From Glutamicibacter halophytocola (lineage in GTDB: Bacteria > Actinomycetota > Actinomycetes > Actinomycetales > Micrococcaceae): a DNA stretch of 64,000 bases. Under the pieces are notes generated by a model that was not told the DNA's origin, did not search any database, and saw nothing but the letters and a program-made list of their open reading frames with translations. Position 1 is the stretch's first letter. Each line of letters opens with the position of its first letter. Below, piece by piece: positions 45,701 to 54,772 of this stretch. The translations under genes and the position numbers were made by a program. The stretch lies in the NCBI RefSeq assembly GCF_001302565.1, contig NZ_CP012750.1, forward strand, positions 930,001 through 994,000, given 5' to 3'.

Positions 45701-48700
45701 CTTCCTCACCGTGCGCCCGGACCGCCCCGTGGCTGTGGACGTCATGGACAACGACACCGACCCCGATGGGGATCCGATCGCCCTGATGAGCGATGTTTCC
45801 AGCGAATCAGGCACCGATGTGAGCGTTGCCGATGGCCGTGTGCTGCTGACCTCGCCACCGGATGACGGCAGCATTTCGGTGCGCTACATGATTTCCGACG
45901 GCCGTGGCGGCACGGCGGCCGGAACGCTGAGCATCAAATCCGATCCGCAGGCCCAGCTGCTCGCGCCTATTGCCCGCGACGACCGCGTGTCCCTGGAACA
46001 GGTCATCGAAAACGACGAGATCACCGTGGACATCCTGCGCAATGACGAGGACCCCGATGGCAGCGCCGATGAACTCAAGGTCAGCCTGCCGGATAACCCG
46101 GGCAGCGCCAAGGTGACCGAGGATGGCCTGGCGATCACCGCCGGTGAACAGCCCCAGGTCATTGCCTATTCATTGGAAGACGCGGATGGCTTGACCTCCA
46201 CCGCCTTCGTGCATGTTCCGGGAACCGCTGGCGCCCGCCCGATCCTGCGCAGCGGCCTGAAGCTCGAAGTGCAGGCCGGTGAAACCCTGCCGCTGAACCT
46301 CGAAGACCTGGTTCTGGTCCGCGAGGGGCGCAGCCCGCGGCTGACCACTGAGGAATCGGTGGCTTCCATGCCGGAAAACGATGGCGAATTGGTCAAATCC
46401 GCCACCGAGCTCTCCTTCCGCGCACCGGTTGATTTCGACGGTTCGGCCACGGTGAGCTTCGAGGTGACCGATGGCGAGGGACCTGACGATGAAAAGGGCC
46501 TGAAGTCCAAGCTCACCGTGCCAATCAACGTCACCCCGGCCCCGGGCCAGGACAATAGCGACGAAGAACAAGACCAGAACGAGGACGGCAAGAGCAAGGA
46601 AGAAGAAGAGGAAGAAGAGGAAGAAAAGCAGCCCGACGAGAAGAACTTCGCGCCAACGCTGCAGTCCAACTCGCTGTCCGTCGGACAGGGCGAGGAACCT
46701 GCCCTCCTGGATCTTCGCATGGCCGCCAACGACGCCAATGAAGAAGATGTCCCGAAGCTGAAGTTCGCTGTCGGCTCGGTGGAAATCCAGGGCGTTGACG
46801 CCCAGCTGGTGGATGGCCACACGCTGAAGGTCAGCGCCGACGCCTCCACGCCCAAGGGCACCAGCGGCACCGTCTCGGTGACGGTCAGCGACGGGGTGAA
46901 CCCGCCGGTGGCAGCGAATATGAGGGTGACCGTCACCGGCTCCAACCGCGAATTGCCGGTGGCAGTGGCCGATAACGTCGCCGATGCGGCACAGGGCAAA
47001 ACCGAAGTGGTTGACGTCCTGGCCAATGACCACAACCCGTACGCCGACCAGGGCCCCTTGCGCCTGATCAATGCCCGCGCGCTGCAGGACACCGGGAATG
47101 TCGAGGTCAAGGGCGACAAGGTGGCGATCACCCCGAAGGACGACTTCGTGGGAACGATGCGCGTGGAATACACCATTGGCGATGTCACCGAGGATGTGGC
47201 CCGCAATGTCATCGGCACCGTGACCCTGAACGTCAAGGGCGCACCGGAAGCACCGGGCCTGCCGCGCGTGCAATCCACCGGCGATGAAAAGGCCGTGCTG
47301 CAGTGGGATCCGCCAGCCAACAACGGCTCGGCCATCACGCACTACACCGTCACCGGCGGCGGGCACACCCAGCAGTGCGCCACCACCACCTGCACCATCA
47401 CCGGCTTGACCAACGACAAGGTCTACAACTTCACCGTGACCGCCACCAATGCGGTCGGCGAATCCCCGGCCTCCGCCCAGTCCGCCGATGCGCGCCCGGA
47501 TGTCGAGCCAGAGCAGCCCGCTGCGCCGACCGGCACCAGCGGCGATACGCAGGCCGCGTTCAAGTGGACCGCTCCGGTCAGCCGCGGTTCGGCGATCCAG
47601 AGCTATACGCTGGAAATCTCCCCGGCCCCCGGCAACGGGATCACCCAGGTCACCGGAATCACCGGAACCTCGTATGTCTGGAAGGGCCTGAAAAACGGCA
47701 CCGACTACCAAGTCCGGGTGCGCGCGGTCAACAAGGCCGCAAAGCCCTCGGTCTTCAGCGCCTACTCTGCTGCGGTCACCCCGGCCGGAAAGCCGTTCAA
47801 GCCATCGGCGCCGACCGCGGCCCGCAAGGAATCCGCGGTGGACGGCGGCGTGGTCAACGTGGCGTGGACTGCACCGGGAAACAACGGTGCCCCGATCACC
47901 GGGTACACCCTGCGCGTATTCAAGTCGGGCACCCTGGTCAAGACCGTGGGCTCGATCTCGGCCGACCAGCGCAGCCAGAGCGTCACCGGCTTGAGCACCT
48001 CCGGCTCCTACACCTTCACCATTGCCGCGAGCAACCGGGTCGGCGCCTCTGCACAGAGCTCGCCTTCGGCAGCGGTCACCCCCTACGGGCGGCCCAAGAC
48101 CATCTCGTCGGTGGCCGCCAAGGCCACCGGCGCCTATCGGATGGTGCAGCTGAACTTCCAGGCTCCGGGATCCAACGGCTCGAAGATCACCGGATACCAG
48201 TACTCCACCGACGGCGGGGCATGGAAGTCCTTCGGCGGCCCCGGCGCGGTGATCGACACCGGATCGAACGGCAACGCCCACACCTGGCGCGTCCGGGCGC
48301 TCAACGCTGCCGGCGCGGCGTCGCCGAGCCCGGCCAGCAACCAGGAAAGCGCCTACGGCCCGTTGCGCGACAACGCCAATATCTCCGCTTCGCACGGAGA
48401 TGACTGGATCACCTTCAATTGGAACACCAATGCAGGCGAGGACAATGGCCGCACCGTCAGCCAGACCGTGAAGATCGGCGGAAACAATACCAAGAATGAC
48501 GGCACGCAAAAGGTGACCGGCCTTGGCTACTCCACCGATCGGACCATCAAGGTCATCGCCAGCGATAACGCTGGGCAGTCGCGCTCCTGGTCCAAGACCG
48601 AAAAGACCAACCCGAAGCCGGCTCGTTCGGTGACCCTGTCCAAGGGGCCGAACTACAACGGCTACTCCAACTCGACCTGCGACCCGGATTGCTACAAGTA

Positions 48701-48914
48701 CCACGTGGAGCTCTACAACTTCGCGCCAGGCACGCATACCTATCTGGCCCAGTGCTACCACTCCGGCGGCATGTTCTCCGATAACAACGTGACCTTCAAC
48801 GTCAACGGCAACGGCCGGGCCTCCGCGGACCTGCCTTGCGTGATCGAGCCGGGCTGGTCCGAGCCGTACTACGCCGTCATCGATGGCACGCAATCCAACA
48901 AGACCACCTTCTAG
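42723..48914 (+). CDS. Giant Ig-like/fibronectin type III surface protein
   Basis: 2063 residues, probably anchored by an N-terminal TM helix (about 16-36) with the rest outside. About 45-390 is a beta-rich, propeller-like region. From about 400 come roughly ten bacterial Ig/cadherin-like repeats, most with a calcium-type NDxDPDGD motif (e.g. VLYNDVDPDGDLL, DVMDNDTDPDGDPIA). A very acidic linker with a Glu run lies near 1280-1310 within the repeat series. Four to five fibronectin III domains (from about 1506) and a C-terminal domain with four to five Cys (STCDPDCYKYHV) follow. There is no LPXTG. AAGGA precedes the ATG. First gene of the nine-gene operon; presumed structural or adhesive product. 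Confidence 0.88.
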   Translation: MARTASSGWTGMLKSTGFKATAIPVAAALAVTGAIIYPGFETADVELNDGGVWVVNQSEGKIGHVNYQSRTIDGGVATPLASYDLVQHEENVMVRNLEQASLTTIDPSMVQFAGDNNLPANSTFSFGSSVVAVTDAEHGTVQASSLEHIGDFKGEGAEPLIDSEGDVGAVVGTDDTIWAADYAAGILSSFTLDNDGAAVAGEQFEISELTSMKKPQLSAVGDTAVVFDDTSGELVTSEGGKATLENAANARIQAPGPDSGNVAIALDQSLATVSLSGKDTNYEQVDTAGTPIAPVRVGSCTYAAWQTSGEYVRFCDDPAGNQRTLIPEMTEGAELAFRVNRDVVVLNDVHSGQVWLANEGMEIVSNWSDLEPPAGEGEAKEEETKEITDAIELPNRTEENKKPIAENDQYSVRPGRTTLLPVLYNDVDPDGDLLTAAIEGSSPSLGAIQPVHDGTGFQIVVPEDAKGSASFNYTTKDGRGGQDTASVKLNVVGDDTNKAPEQQRTTVLRVQQGESVSHNLLTDWTDAEGDDLRLLGGTSEGDDVIRVQPDGTMTFQDDGKKLGQKEVAIQVSDGQESTKGRVLVEVMAESTIKPVTATDHVVTNIGESASFSPLENDTDPTGDGLRLAGVDDVPGLELASNAQTGAVTVKAERAGTYYVEYMATNGPASAPGLARIDVKKPEEQAADPIAVRDVALLPAGQDVLVNVLGNDTDPAGGVLVATGVQSATDKPFSTSIERNTFVRITDVRGLTDPTTISYTVSNGSHEATGSIRVIPIPAPPRMDPPQANPDTVTVRENDVATVKVLENDIHPNGGELTLRPKLEETEGLGEGSIISVADDTVRFRAGDFGGKAKQVSAVYTVAGPDGQETSATVTFNIQPAAEASDLEKNSPPNPEPVTGRVFAGSSTNVQVPIDDIDPDGDSVSLVQFGDSPRLGTAKIRDGSIDYTASPDASGTDEFSYVVEDRLGARATGTIKIGVAPLAETNNSPVAVNDFLTVRPDRPVAVDVMDNDTDPDGDPIALMSDVSSESGTDVSVADGRVLLTSPPDDGSISVRYMISDGRGGTAAGTLSIKSDPQAQLLAPIARDDRVSLEQVIENDEITVDILRNDEDPDGSADELKVSLPDNPGSAKVTEDGLAITAGEQPQVIAYSLEDADGLTSTAFVHVPGTAGARPILRSGLKLEVQAGETLPLNLEDLVLVREGRSPRLTTEESVASMPENDGELVKSATELSFRAPVDFDGSATVSFEVTDGEGPDDEKGLKSKLTVPINVTPAPGQDNSDEEQDQNEDGKSKEEEEEEEEEKQPDEKNFAPTLQSNSLSVGQGEEPALLDLRMAANDANEEDVPKLKFAVGSVEIQGVDAQLVDGHTLKVSADASTPKGTSGTVSVTVSDGVNPPVAANMRVTVTGSNRELPVAVADNVADAAQGKTEVVDVLANDHNPYADQGPLRLINARALQDTGNVEVKGDKVAITPKDDFVGTMRVEYTIGDVTEDVARNVIGTVTLNVKGAPEAPGLPRVQSTGDEKAVLQWDPPANNGSAITHYTVTGGGHTQQCATTTCTITGLTNDKVYNFTVTATNAVGESPASAQSADARPDVEPEQPAAPTGTSGDTQAAFKWTAPVSRGSAIQSYTLEISPAPGNGITQVTGITGTSYVWKGLKNGTDYQVRVRAVNKAAKPSVFSAYSAAVTPAGKPFKPSAPTAARKESAVDGGVVNVAWTAPGNNGAPITGYTLRVFKSGTLVKTVGSISADQRSQSVTGLSTSGSYTFTIAASNRVGASAQSSPSAAVTPYGRPKTISSVAAKATGAYRMVQLNFQAPGSNGSKITGYQYSTDGGAWKSFGGPGAVIDTGSNGNAHTWRVRALNAAGAASPSPASNQESAYGPLRDNANISASHGDDWITFNWNTNAGEDNGRTVSQTVKIGGNNTKNDGTQKVTGLGYSTDRTIKVIASDNAGQSRSWSKTEKTNPKPARSVTLSKGPNYNGYSNSTCDPDCYKYHVELYNFAPGTHTYLAQCYHSGGMFSDNNVTFNVNGNGRASADLPCVIEPGWSEPYYAVIDGTQSNKTTF

Positions 48915-48955
48915 CCACGCGCGGCGAGCGCAGCGCAATGCACTGAAAGGGCACT

Positions 48956-49987
48956 ATGCCAACGACCATGAGCACCGAGCAGGCCAGCTGGTTCTGCGAT
49001 ACCTTCTCCACCCTGGTCTCCAATGTGGGCCAGTCCGTCTTGGGCAAGGACCAGACCATCAAGCTGGTGCTGACTGCCATGCTTTCCGAGGGGCACGTGC
49101 TGCTCGAAGACGCGCCGGGCACCGGCAAGACGATGCTGGCCCGCTCGCTGGCCGCCACCGTGAAGGGCAGCAACTCGCGCATCCAGTTCACCCCCGACCT
49201 GCTGCCCTCGGACGTCACCGGCATCACCATCTACGACCAGCGCACCGGCCAGTTCGAATTCCATCATGGCCCGATCTTCGCCAACCTGGTGCTGGCCGAT
49301 GAAATCAACCGCGCCTCGCCAAAGACCCAGTCGGCGCTGCTGGAGGTCATGGAAGAAGGACGCGTCACCGTCGATGGCGTGACCTACCCGCAGGCCCGCC
49401 CCTTCATGGTGATCGCCACCCAGAACCCGATCGAGCAGGCCGGCACCTACCGGCTGCCCGAAGCCCAGCTGGACCGCTTCCTGATCAAGACCTCCATCGG
49501 TTACCCGGATCGCGCCGCCACCGTGGCCCTGCTCTCGGGCAGCGCCCAGCGCGACCGCTCGGCCAGCCTGCGCCCGGTGATCACCACCGAAGCCGTGGTG
49601 GAAATGGCGCAGCTGGCCACCACCGTGCACGTGGATGCCGCGGTGCTCGACTATGTGGCCGCGCTGTGCGAGCTGACCCGCGAGGTACCCGAAACCCGCC
49701 TGGGCGTCTCGGTGCGTGGCGCGCTGGCCATGGTGCGCGCGTCCAAGGTCTGGGCCGCCAGCCAGGGGCGCAACTACGTGCTCCCGGATGACATCAAGGA
49801 ACTGGCCCCGCACATCTTCACCCACCGACTGGTCCTGGATCCGGAAGCCGAGTTCACCGGCACCACCGCATCCCAGGTCATCACCTCGGTGCTCGCCAAG
49901 GTTCCCGCCCCGACCCGCCGCGGAAGCGAAGACTCGGTAGCGGCGGCGGAAAACCAGGACTCCGGCTCCGGCCAGGAAGCGCATTAA
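48956..49987 (+). CDS. MoxR-family AAA+ ATPase
   Basis: 343 residues. Walker A APGTGKTMLA (near 54), Walker B VLADEINRASPKTQ, sensor IATQNPIEQAGTY and the arginine-finger region LPEAQLDRFL define MoxR. These AAA+ proteins act as chaperones or activators together with DUF58 proteins. The tail beyond about 320 is disordered and acidic. ATG 48956 has AAAGGG 4 bases upstream. Its TAA overlaps the next ATG by one base. Confidence 0.94.
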   Translation: MPTTMSTEQASWFCDTFSTLVSNVGQSVLGKDQTIKLVLTAMLSEGHVLLEDAPGTGKTMLARSLAATVKGSNSRIQFTPDLLPSDVTGITIYDQRTGQFEFHHGPIFANLVLADEINRASPKTQSALLEVMEEGRVTVDGVTYPQARPFMVIATQNPIEQAGTYRLPEAQLDRFLIKTSIGYPDRAATVALLSGSAQRDRSASLRPVITTEAVVEMAQLATTVHVDAAVLDYVAALCELTREVPETRLGVSVRGALAMVRASKVWAASQGRNYVLPDDIKELAPHIFTHRLVLDPEAEFTGTTASQVITSVLAKVPAPTRRGSEDSVAAAENQDSGSGQEAH

Positions 49988-51306
49988 TGAACCGAAAAGC
50001 CAGGCGTTCCTCCCGGCGCAGCGCGCTGAACCGCAGGGCAGGCCAATCGCTGAGCATGGCCAGCGAAGCGCTGCAGGTCCTGCGCGAATATCTGCGCCCC
50101 GCCGCCAGCAGGGCGCGCACCTACAGCGACCGGTTCCTCGGCCCGCTGGGCTCGGTGATTTCGCCCTTGGGCTTCGCCGTGCTGGGAACCACGGTTCTCC
50201 TGTGGATCCTCGGCGCCGTCTTCGGCTGGCAGGAAGCGGTCCTTGGCGCATTCATGGCCACTGTTTTGCTGCTGGCCGCCGTCGGCTTCATCCTCGGTCG
50301 CAACGACTTCAGCGTCCAGCTGGATCTCCACCGCACCCGTGTCGCGGTCGGGGACCGGGCTGTGGGCGCCCTGCAGGTCACCAACAAGGCATCGCGCAGT
50401 GCAGCCCCGGTGATGATGGAATTGCCGGTGGGCCATGGCGCCACCGCCTTCCGGATCCCGCGCCTGGCTACTGCGCAGGAGCATGAAGAACTCTTCACCA
50501 TTCCCACCCAGCGGCGCCAGGTGCTCAACGTCGGACCGGTGCGCTCGGTGCGCCAGGACCCCTTCGCGATTCTGCGCCGCCAGGTGAAGTGGACCGAAAC
50601 CTACGAGCTGTTCATCCATCCGAAAACCACCGGGCTCGATGGTTCCTCCGCAGGCTTCATCCGCGACCTCGAAGGCATGCCCACCTCGGATCTGTCCAAC
50701 TCGGACGTCTCCTTCCATGCACTGCGCGACTACCAGCCCGGCGATGACCGCCGGCACATCCACTGGAAGTCCACGGCACGCACCGGCCAGCTGATGGTTC
50801 GCCAGTTCGAGGAAACCCGGCGCTCCCATCTGGCCTTGAGCCTTTCAACCAATTTGGAGGAGTACTCCGAAGCCCACGCCGAAGAAGACTTCGAGCTGGC
50901 GGTTTCGGTGGCTGCCTCCATCGGCCAGCAGGCTGTCGCCGAGCAGCGCAAATTGGCCATCCTCACCCAGGAAGGGCCGGTGCGCACCGACAGCGGCCGG
51001 ATGATGATGGACGGGCTGACCCGGATTGAAGCCTCCCCGGTACTGCGCGAGAATCTCGTGGACGTGGTCCGCCATACCGCCGATACCGTGCCAGGGGCCT
51101 CGGTGGTGTTTTTCCTGACCGGCACCCGCACCAGCGCCAAGGCCCTGCGCGCGGCCTGGATGCACGTGCCCGCCGGGGTGCGGGCCATCGCGATCCGCTG
51201 CGAGTCGGGGATCGAGCCGACCCGTTCGAATATTGGCGAATTGACCGTTCTCAGCCTGGGAAAACTTGATGAACTGGGCTTGATGCTGCGAAAGGCGGTG
51301 GCATGA
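49987..51306 (+). CDS. DUF58 membrane-anchored protein
   Basis: 439 residues. A basic N-terminus, two TM helices (about 57-105) and a large domain with the DUF58 hallmark DYQPGDDRRHIHWKSTART. The second half folds as a VWA-like domain. DUF58 proteins are the usual partners of MoxR. Start TAATG overlap with moxR; end overlaps tgpA by ATGA, so translation is coupled throughout. Confidence 0.92.
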   Translation: MNRKARRSSRRSALNRRAGQSLSMASEALQVLREYLRPAASRARTYSDRFLGPLGSVISPLGFAVLGTTVLLWILGAVFGWQEAVLGAFMATVLLLAAVGFILGRNDFSVQLDLHRTRVAVGDRAVGALQVTNKASRSAAPVMMELPVGHGATAFRIPRLATAQEHEELFTIPTQRRQVLNVGPVRSVRQDPFAILRRQVKWTETYELFIHPKTTGLDGSSAGFIRDLEGMPTSDLSNSDVSFHALRDYQPGDDRRHIHWKSTARTGQLMVRQFEETRRSHLALSLSTNLEEYSEAHAEEDFELAVSVAASIGQQAVAEQRKLAILTQEGPVRTDSGRMMMDGLTRIEASPVLRENLVDVVRHTADTVPGASVVFFLTGTRTSAKALRAAWMHVPAGVRAIAIRCESGIEPTRSNIGELTVLSLGKLDELGLMLRKAVA

Positions 51307-53654
51307 ATAAGCTCCCGCTGTGGCGTTTTGGCGTTGATGCCGCCTGCCTGGCCTTGGCGCTGCTGCTTGGTGCCCTGGGTCTGCTTGATGCCTATGGCGC
51401 CAGCCCCAATTTCATGCTGGCTGCTGCCGGCGGCATCCTCGCCGGCCTTGCTCTGGCCTGGGCGAATGTCTATTTCCGCTGGGGCACTTGGCGCACCGTC
51501 GGAGTCTTTGCGCTGCTCTACCTGCTGTTGGGCACCCCGCTGGCGACACCGCGTGAAGCGGCCTTCGGCGTTTTGCCCACCGCATCTTCGCTGCGCACTT
51601 TGCTGGCCGGACTGGTCTTCAGCTGGAAGGACATGCTCACCGTCGCCCCGCCGGTGGGAACCTATGGAGGGGTGCTCATTGTGGCGTTCTTCTCCACCTT
51701 GCTCACCGCGGTGCTGGCCGGACTGGTTGCTTGGCGGCTGCGCTCGCCGTACTGGACGCTGATCCCGCTCTTGGCCATGTTCGTCCTGGGAATCGCCTTC
51801 GGCACCCGCGACGTGCCGCTGCCGATTGCCCGCGGCGTGGCCTTGATCGCCGTTCTGGTGGGCTGGCTGGCGTGGCGGACCTTCATGTCCTCGCGGATCA
51901 CCGGCGCCTTTAATGGGCTGGAGTCCGGGCACGGAGAATCACGCGGCGGCCAGCAGCTGCTCGTGCGCCGTGTGATCGCCGGGGCGCTGGTACTGGCCGG
52001 CGCGGGCACCATCACCGCGGCAGCCACCCCGATCCTGGCCCCGGAAAACCCCCGCCAAGTGCTGCGCGATGCGCTGGAACCGCCGGTGGATCTCTACGAT
52101 TACCCCAGCCCGCTGACCCGTTTCCGCAAATATGTGAAAACCATGGCCGATGACACCCTCTTGACCGTTACAGGCCTTCCCAAAGGCCAGCGCATCCGCT
52201 TGGCGGCGCTGGATTCCTACAACGGCATGGTGGCGAACGTGGACCCGGCCGCCGGCGGAAGCTTTTCCCCGGTCGGCGATGCCAGCGATATTCGTTCCAC
52301 GGATTCAGCCGAAGGGCGCGAAACGGCCGATCTGGCCATTAAAATCGAAGACTATGACGGAGTCTGGGTTCCTGCCGGCGGAAAATTGCTGGGCATGGAC
52401 ATCACCGGAGCCCGCGAAGACGAACTGGCCCGATCGCTGTTCTACTCCGATACCTCCGAGAGCGTGCTGAGCTCCACCGGAGTGCGCAAGGGCGATTCCT
52501 ACACAGCCAAGGTGCAATTCCCGGCCCAGCCAACGGATGATCAGCTTGCCAAGCTGGACTTCGCGCAATTGCGCATGCCGGAATTGGCCAACGTGCCAGC
52601 GATAGCTGGAGCCAAGGCCGCGGACTTTACCGGGTCTGCACGCAGCGACCTGGAGCGGGCGCGCGGCCTGGAAGCGACGCTGTCTGGAACCGGATTCTTC
52701 TCCAATGGAACCGAGGGCCAGGTCCCTTCGCTTTCCGGACACGGAGCCGGGCGCATCACCAGCCTGCTGGATGCCGACCAGATGATTGGCGACGATGAGC
52801 AGTATGCGGTGGCCATGGCCTTGATGGCACGCGAGCAAGGCATGCCAGCACGTGTGGTCATGGGCTTCTATCCCGAAGAATACCGTCCCGACCAAGCGGT
52901 GAACCTGACCGGTTCCGATGTGCACGCCTGGGTGGAAATCGCCTTCGAGGGGGAGGGATGGGTAGCTTTCAACCCCACGCCAAATGAGGATGAGCAGCCT
53001 ACCCCGCCAGAGCAGGAACCGAAGTCGGTGCCGCAGCCCCAGGTGTTGCAGCCGCCTCCGCCGGCCCAGGACGAAGCGGACCTGCCCCCGCAGACTGCAC
53101 CCGAGCCCCAGGAAATCGAGGAAGAACCCAAGAGCTTCTGGGAACGCTGGGGCATGGTGATCAAGGTGGCAGGCATTTCGCTTGGCTCCCTGCTGGTTCT
53201 GCTCTCGCCACTGGCGCTGATTGCGCTGTTGAAACTTCAACGCCGCAAAAAACGCTCAGGTACCGGAAACCGGGCTGAACGCATGAGCGGTGGCTGGCAG
53301 GAACTGCTGAGCTACGCCACCGACCACCGGATATCCACGGCCAACGGTGCGACCCGCAGGGAAAATGCTGCGGTGCTTGCCACCGGATTCCCCGCCCTGG
53401 CATCATCGGTAGCCACGTTGTCCCAACAGGCCGACGCCGCGAACTTCTCTCGCGAGCAACCAACCGAGGAACAGGTGCAGAAGTACTGGGATGAAGTGAT
53501 GGCGCATACCCGCAAGATGCAAGAGCCGCTGAGCTTCTTCAGGCGTATGCGGGTGAACTTCTCGCCGCGTTCGCTGATCCACGAATTGGCGGCCAAGACA
53601 GTCATCACAGCAAGAACATTCAAACGGAAGAGTAGGAAATTCCCATGGCAGTGA
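51303..53654 (+). CDS. TgpA-type transglutaminase-like membrane protein, catalytic Cys absent
   Basis: 783 residues: about six to seven N-terminal TM helices, an external transglutaminase-core domain (about 260-570), a Pro/Glu-rich segment, a TM helix (about 618-640) and a cytoplasmic tail. The fold is recognisable from EQYAVAMALMAREQGMPARV, SDVHAWVEI and GWVAFNPTP. In active members the core starts GDC; here it reads GDDEQYA with Asp498 in place of Cys. The Asp of FDPTP is Asn557, while His541 remains. It is therefore probably not a protease or cross-linker but a structural or binding protein. Confidence 0.88.
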   Translation: MNKLPLWRFGVDAACLALALLLGALGLLDAYGASPNFMLAAAGGILAGLALAWANVYFRWGTWRTVGVFALLYLLLGTPLATPREAAFGVLPTASSLRTLLAGLVFSWKDMLTVAPPVGTYGGVLIVAFFSTLLTAVLAGLVAWRLRSPYWTLIPLLAMFVLGIAFGTRDVPLPIARGVALIAVLVGWLAWRTFMSSRITGAFNGLESGHGESRGGQQLLVRRVIAGALVLAGAGTITAAATPILAPENPRQVLRDALEPPVDLYDYPSPLTRFRKYVKTMADDTLLTVTGLPKGQRIRLAALDSYNGMVANVDPAAGGSFSPVGDASDIRSTDSAEGRETADLAIKIEDYDGVWVPAGGKLLGMDITGAREDELARSLFYSDTSESVLSSTGVRKGDSYTAKVQFPAQPTDDQLAKLDFAQLRMPELANVPAIAGAKAADFTGSARSDLERARGLEATLSGTGFFSNGTEGQVPSLSGHGAGRITSLLDADQMIGDDEQYAVAMALMAREQGMPARVVMGFYPEEYRPDQAVNLTGSDVHAWVEIAFEGEGWVAFNPTPNEDEQPTPPEQEPKSVPQPQVLQPPPPAQDEADLPPQTAPEPQEIEEEPKSFWERWGMVIKVAGISLGSLLVLLSPLALIALLKLQRRKKRSGTGNRAERMSGGWQELLSYATDHRISTANGATRRENAAVLATGFPALASSVATLSQQADAANFSREQPTEEQVQKYWDEVMAHTRKMQEPLSFFRRMRVNFSPRSLIHELAAKTVITARTFKRKSRKFPWQ

Positions 53655-54772
53655 AAATGAACTTGGTGGACGCCACGACCACCCAACGACTGCTGTCATG
53701 GCTGGTGGATATGGTGCCGGTGCTGATCCTCTCGGTGATTTTCTTGCCGATGATCTCAGCCAAGATGCTCCAAGCCCTCACCGTCCCAGAAGTCATGGGC
53801 GACATCATGGGAATCTATGCCACGTATGCCTTGCTCTCTTTGGCCTACACGGTGTTCGTGTGGTGGTGGGAAGCCACCGCTGGCAAGACCCCGGGCAACC
53901 TCGTTCTGGGCGTGCGCACCACGAACCTCGAAGGCGGTGCCCCCGGTTGGGGCAAAACCATTGGCCGCCGCTTGCTGATTGCTGTCGCCGGCATCATTCC
54001 CCTGGCCGGTTCCATCCTGATGGTCATTTCCAACCAGTTCGATTCCAATGGAAAAAAGCAGGGATGGCACGACAAGGCCGCAGGCACATTGGTTCTGGAT
54101 ATCAAGGCCGGACGTGATCCATTGAGCACTGGCGGCAAACAAGGGCCAGAATCATTTGCCCCGCAGCCGGCAGCAGGGCAGGATTCGGCGGTGGCTAATG
54201 TCCGACAGCCAGCGGCTGAGCAGGCTCCGGCCGTCACCAACGTCCCGGTCCAGAAAGCCGACGGTCCGTTGGAGAAGGAGGTGGCCGTCATCGATTCGGT
54301 TCCAGGAGCCGTCCGTTCTCCACTGCCAGAACCAGAACCACAGCCAGAACCACAACCGCAGGCCGAGCTCTCTGACCAGCACGTTTCGGGCGCCGACGCG
54401 GATGAAGAAGAAGGCTACACCCGAATTCGTTCCGCAGCGCCTGCGGGCCTGCACCTGGAATTTGATGACCAGAAGTGCATCGAGCTCGATGGCACTATTC
54501 TGCTCGGTCGCAACCCCTCGCACGGCGAGGGCGACATCGGCGTGCGACTGGTTGTCCTGGATGATCCCGAGCGCAGCGTGTCCAAAACCCACCTGCTGGT
54601 TCAGCCCGGTGCCGGCTGCATTTGGGTCACCGACCGCGGTTCGGCCAATGGCTCATCCATTGTTGACGCACAGGGCGCGGTTCGCGCACTGGAACCGGGC
54701 AAACCCGAACAGGCCTTGGCCGGGCAGACTGTCTACCTGGGCGACAGGTACTTCCACGTGGAGCAACCTTGA
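53645..54772 (+). CDS. RDD-FHA membrane protein
   Basis: 375 residues. An N-terminal RDD domain with three to four TM helices (TTTQRLLSWLVDMVPVLIL, AYTVFVWWWEATAGKTPGN) is followed by a disordered Pro/Glu/Gln linker (about 165-255) and a C-terminal FHA domain (about 268-372; GRNPS, SKTHL, GSANGSS). FHA domains bind phosphothreonine. Just before it an acidic EEEGYTRIRS contains T259, placed like the regulatory Thr of GarA-type proteins. ATG 53645 has AGGA and overlaps tgpA by 10 bases. Confidence 0.88.
   Translation: MAVKMNLVDATTTQRLLSWLVDMVPVLILSVIFLPMISAKMLQALTVPEVMGDIMGIYATYALLSLAYTVFVWWWEATAGKTPGNLVLGVRTTNLEGGAPGWGKTIGRRLLIAVAGIIPLAGSILMVISNQFDSNGKKQGWHDKAAGTLVLDIKAGRDPLSTGGKQGPESFAPQPAAGQDSAVANVRQPAAEQAPAVTNVPVQKADGPLEKEVAVIDSVPGAVRSPLPEPEPQPEPQPQAELSDQHVSGADADEEEGYTRIRSAAPAGLHLEFDDQKCIELDGTILLGRNPSHGEGDIGVRLVVLDDPERSVSKTHLLVQPGAGCIWVTDRGSANGSSIVDAQGAVRALEPGKPEQALAGQTVYLGDRYFHVEQP

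Noticed and set aside
46170..48938. 922-codon minus-strand open frame opposite the giant gene
   Set aside because: Shadow of GC-rich codon bias; low-complexity His/Gly/Arg/Val-rich translation, no domains, no ribosome site.
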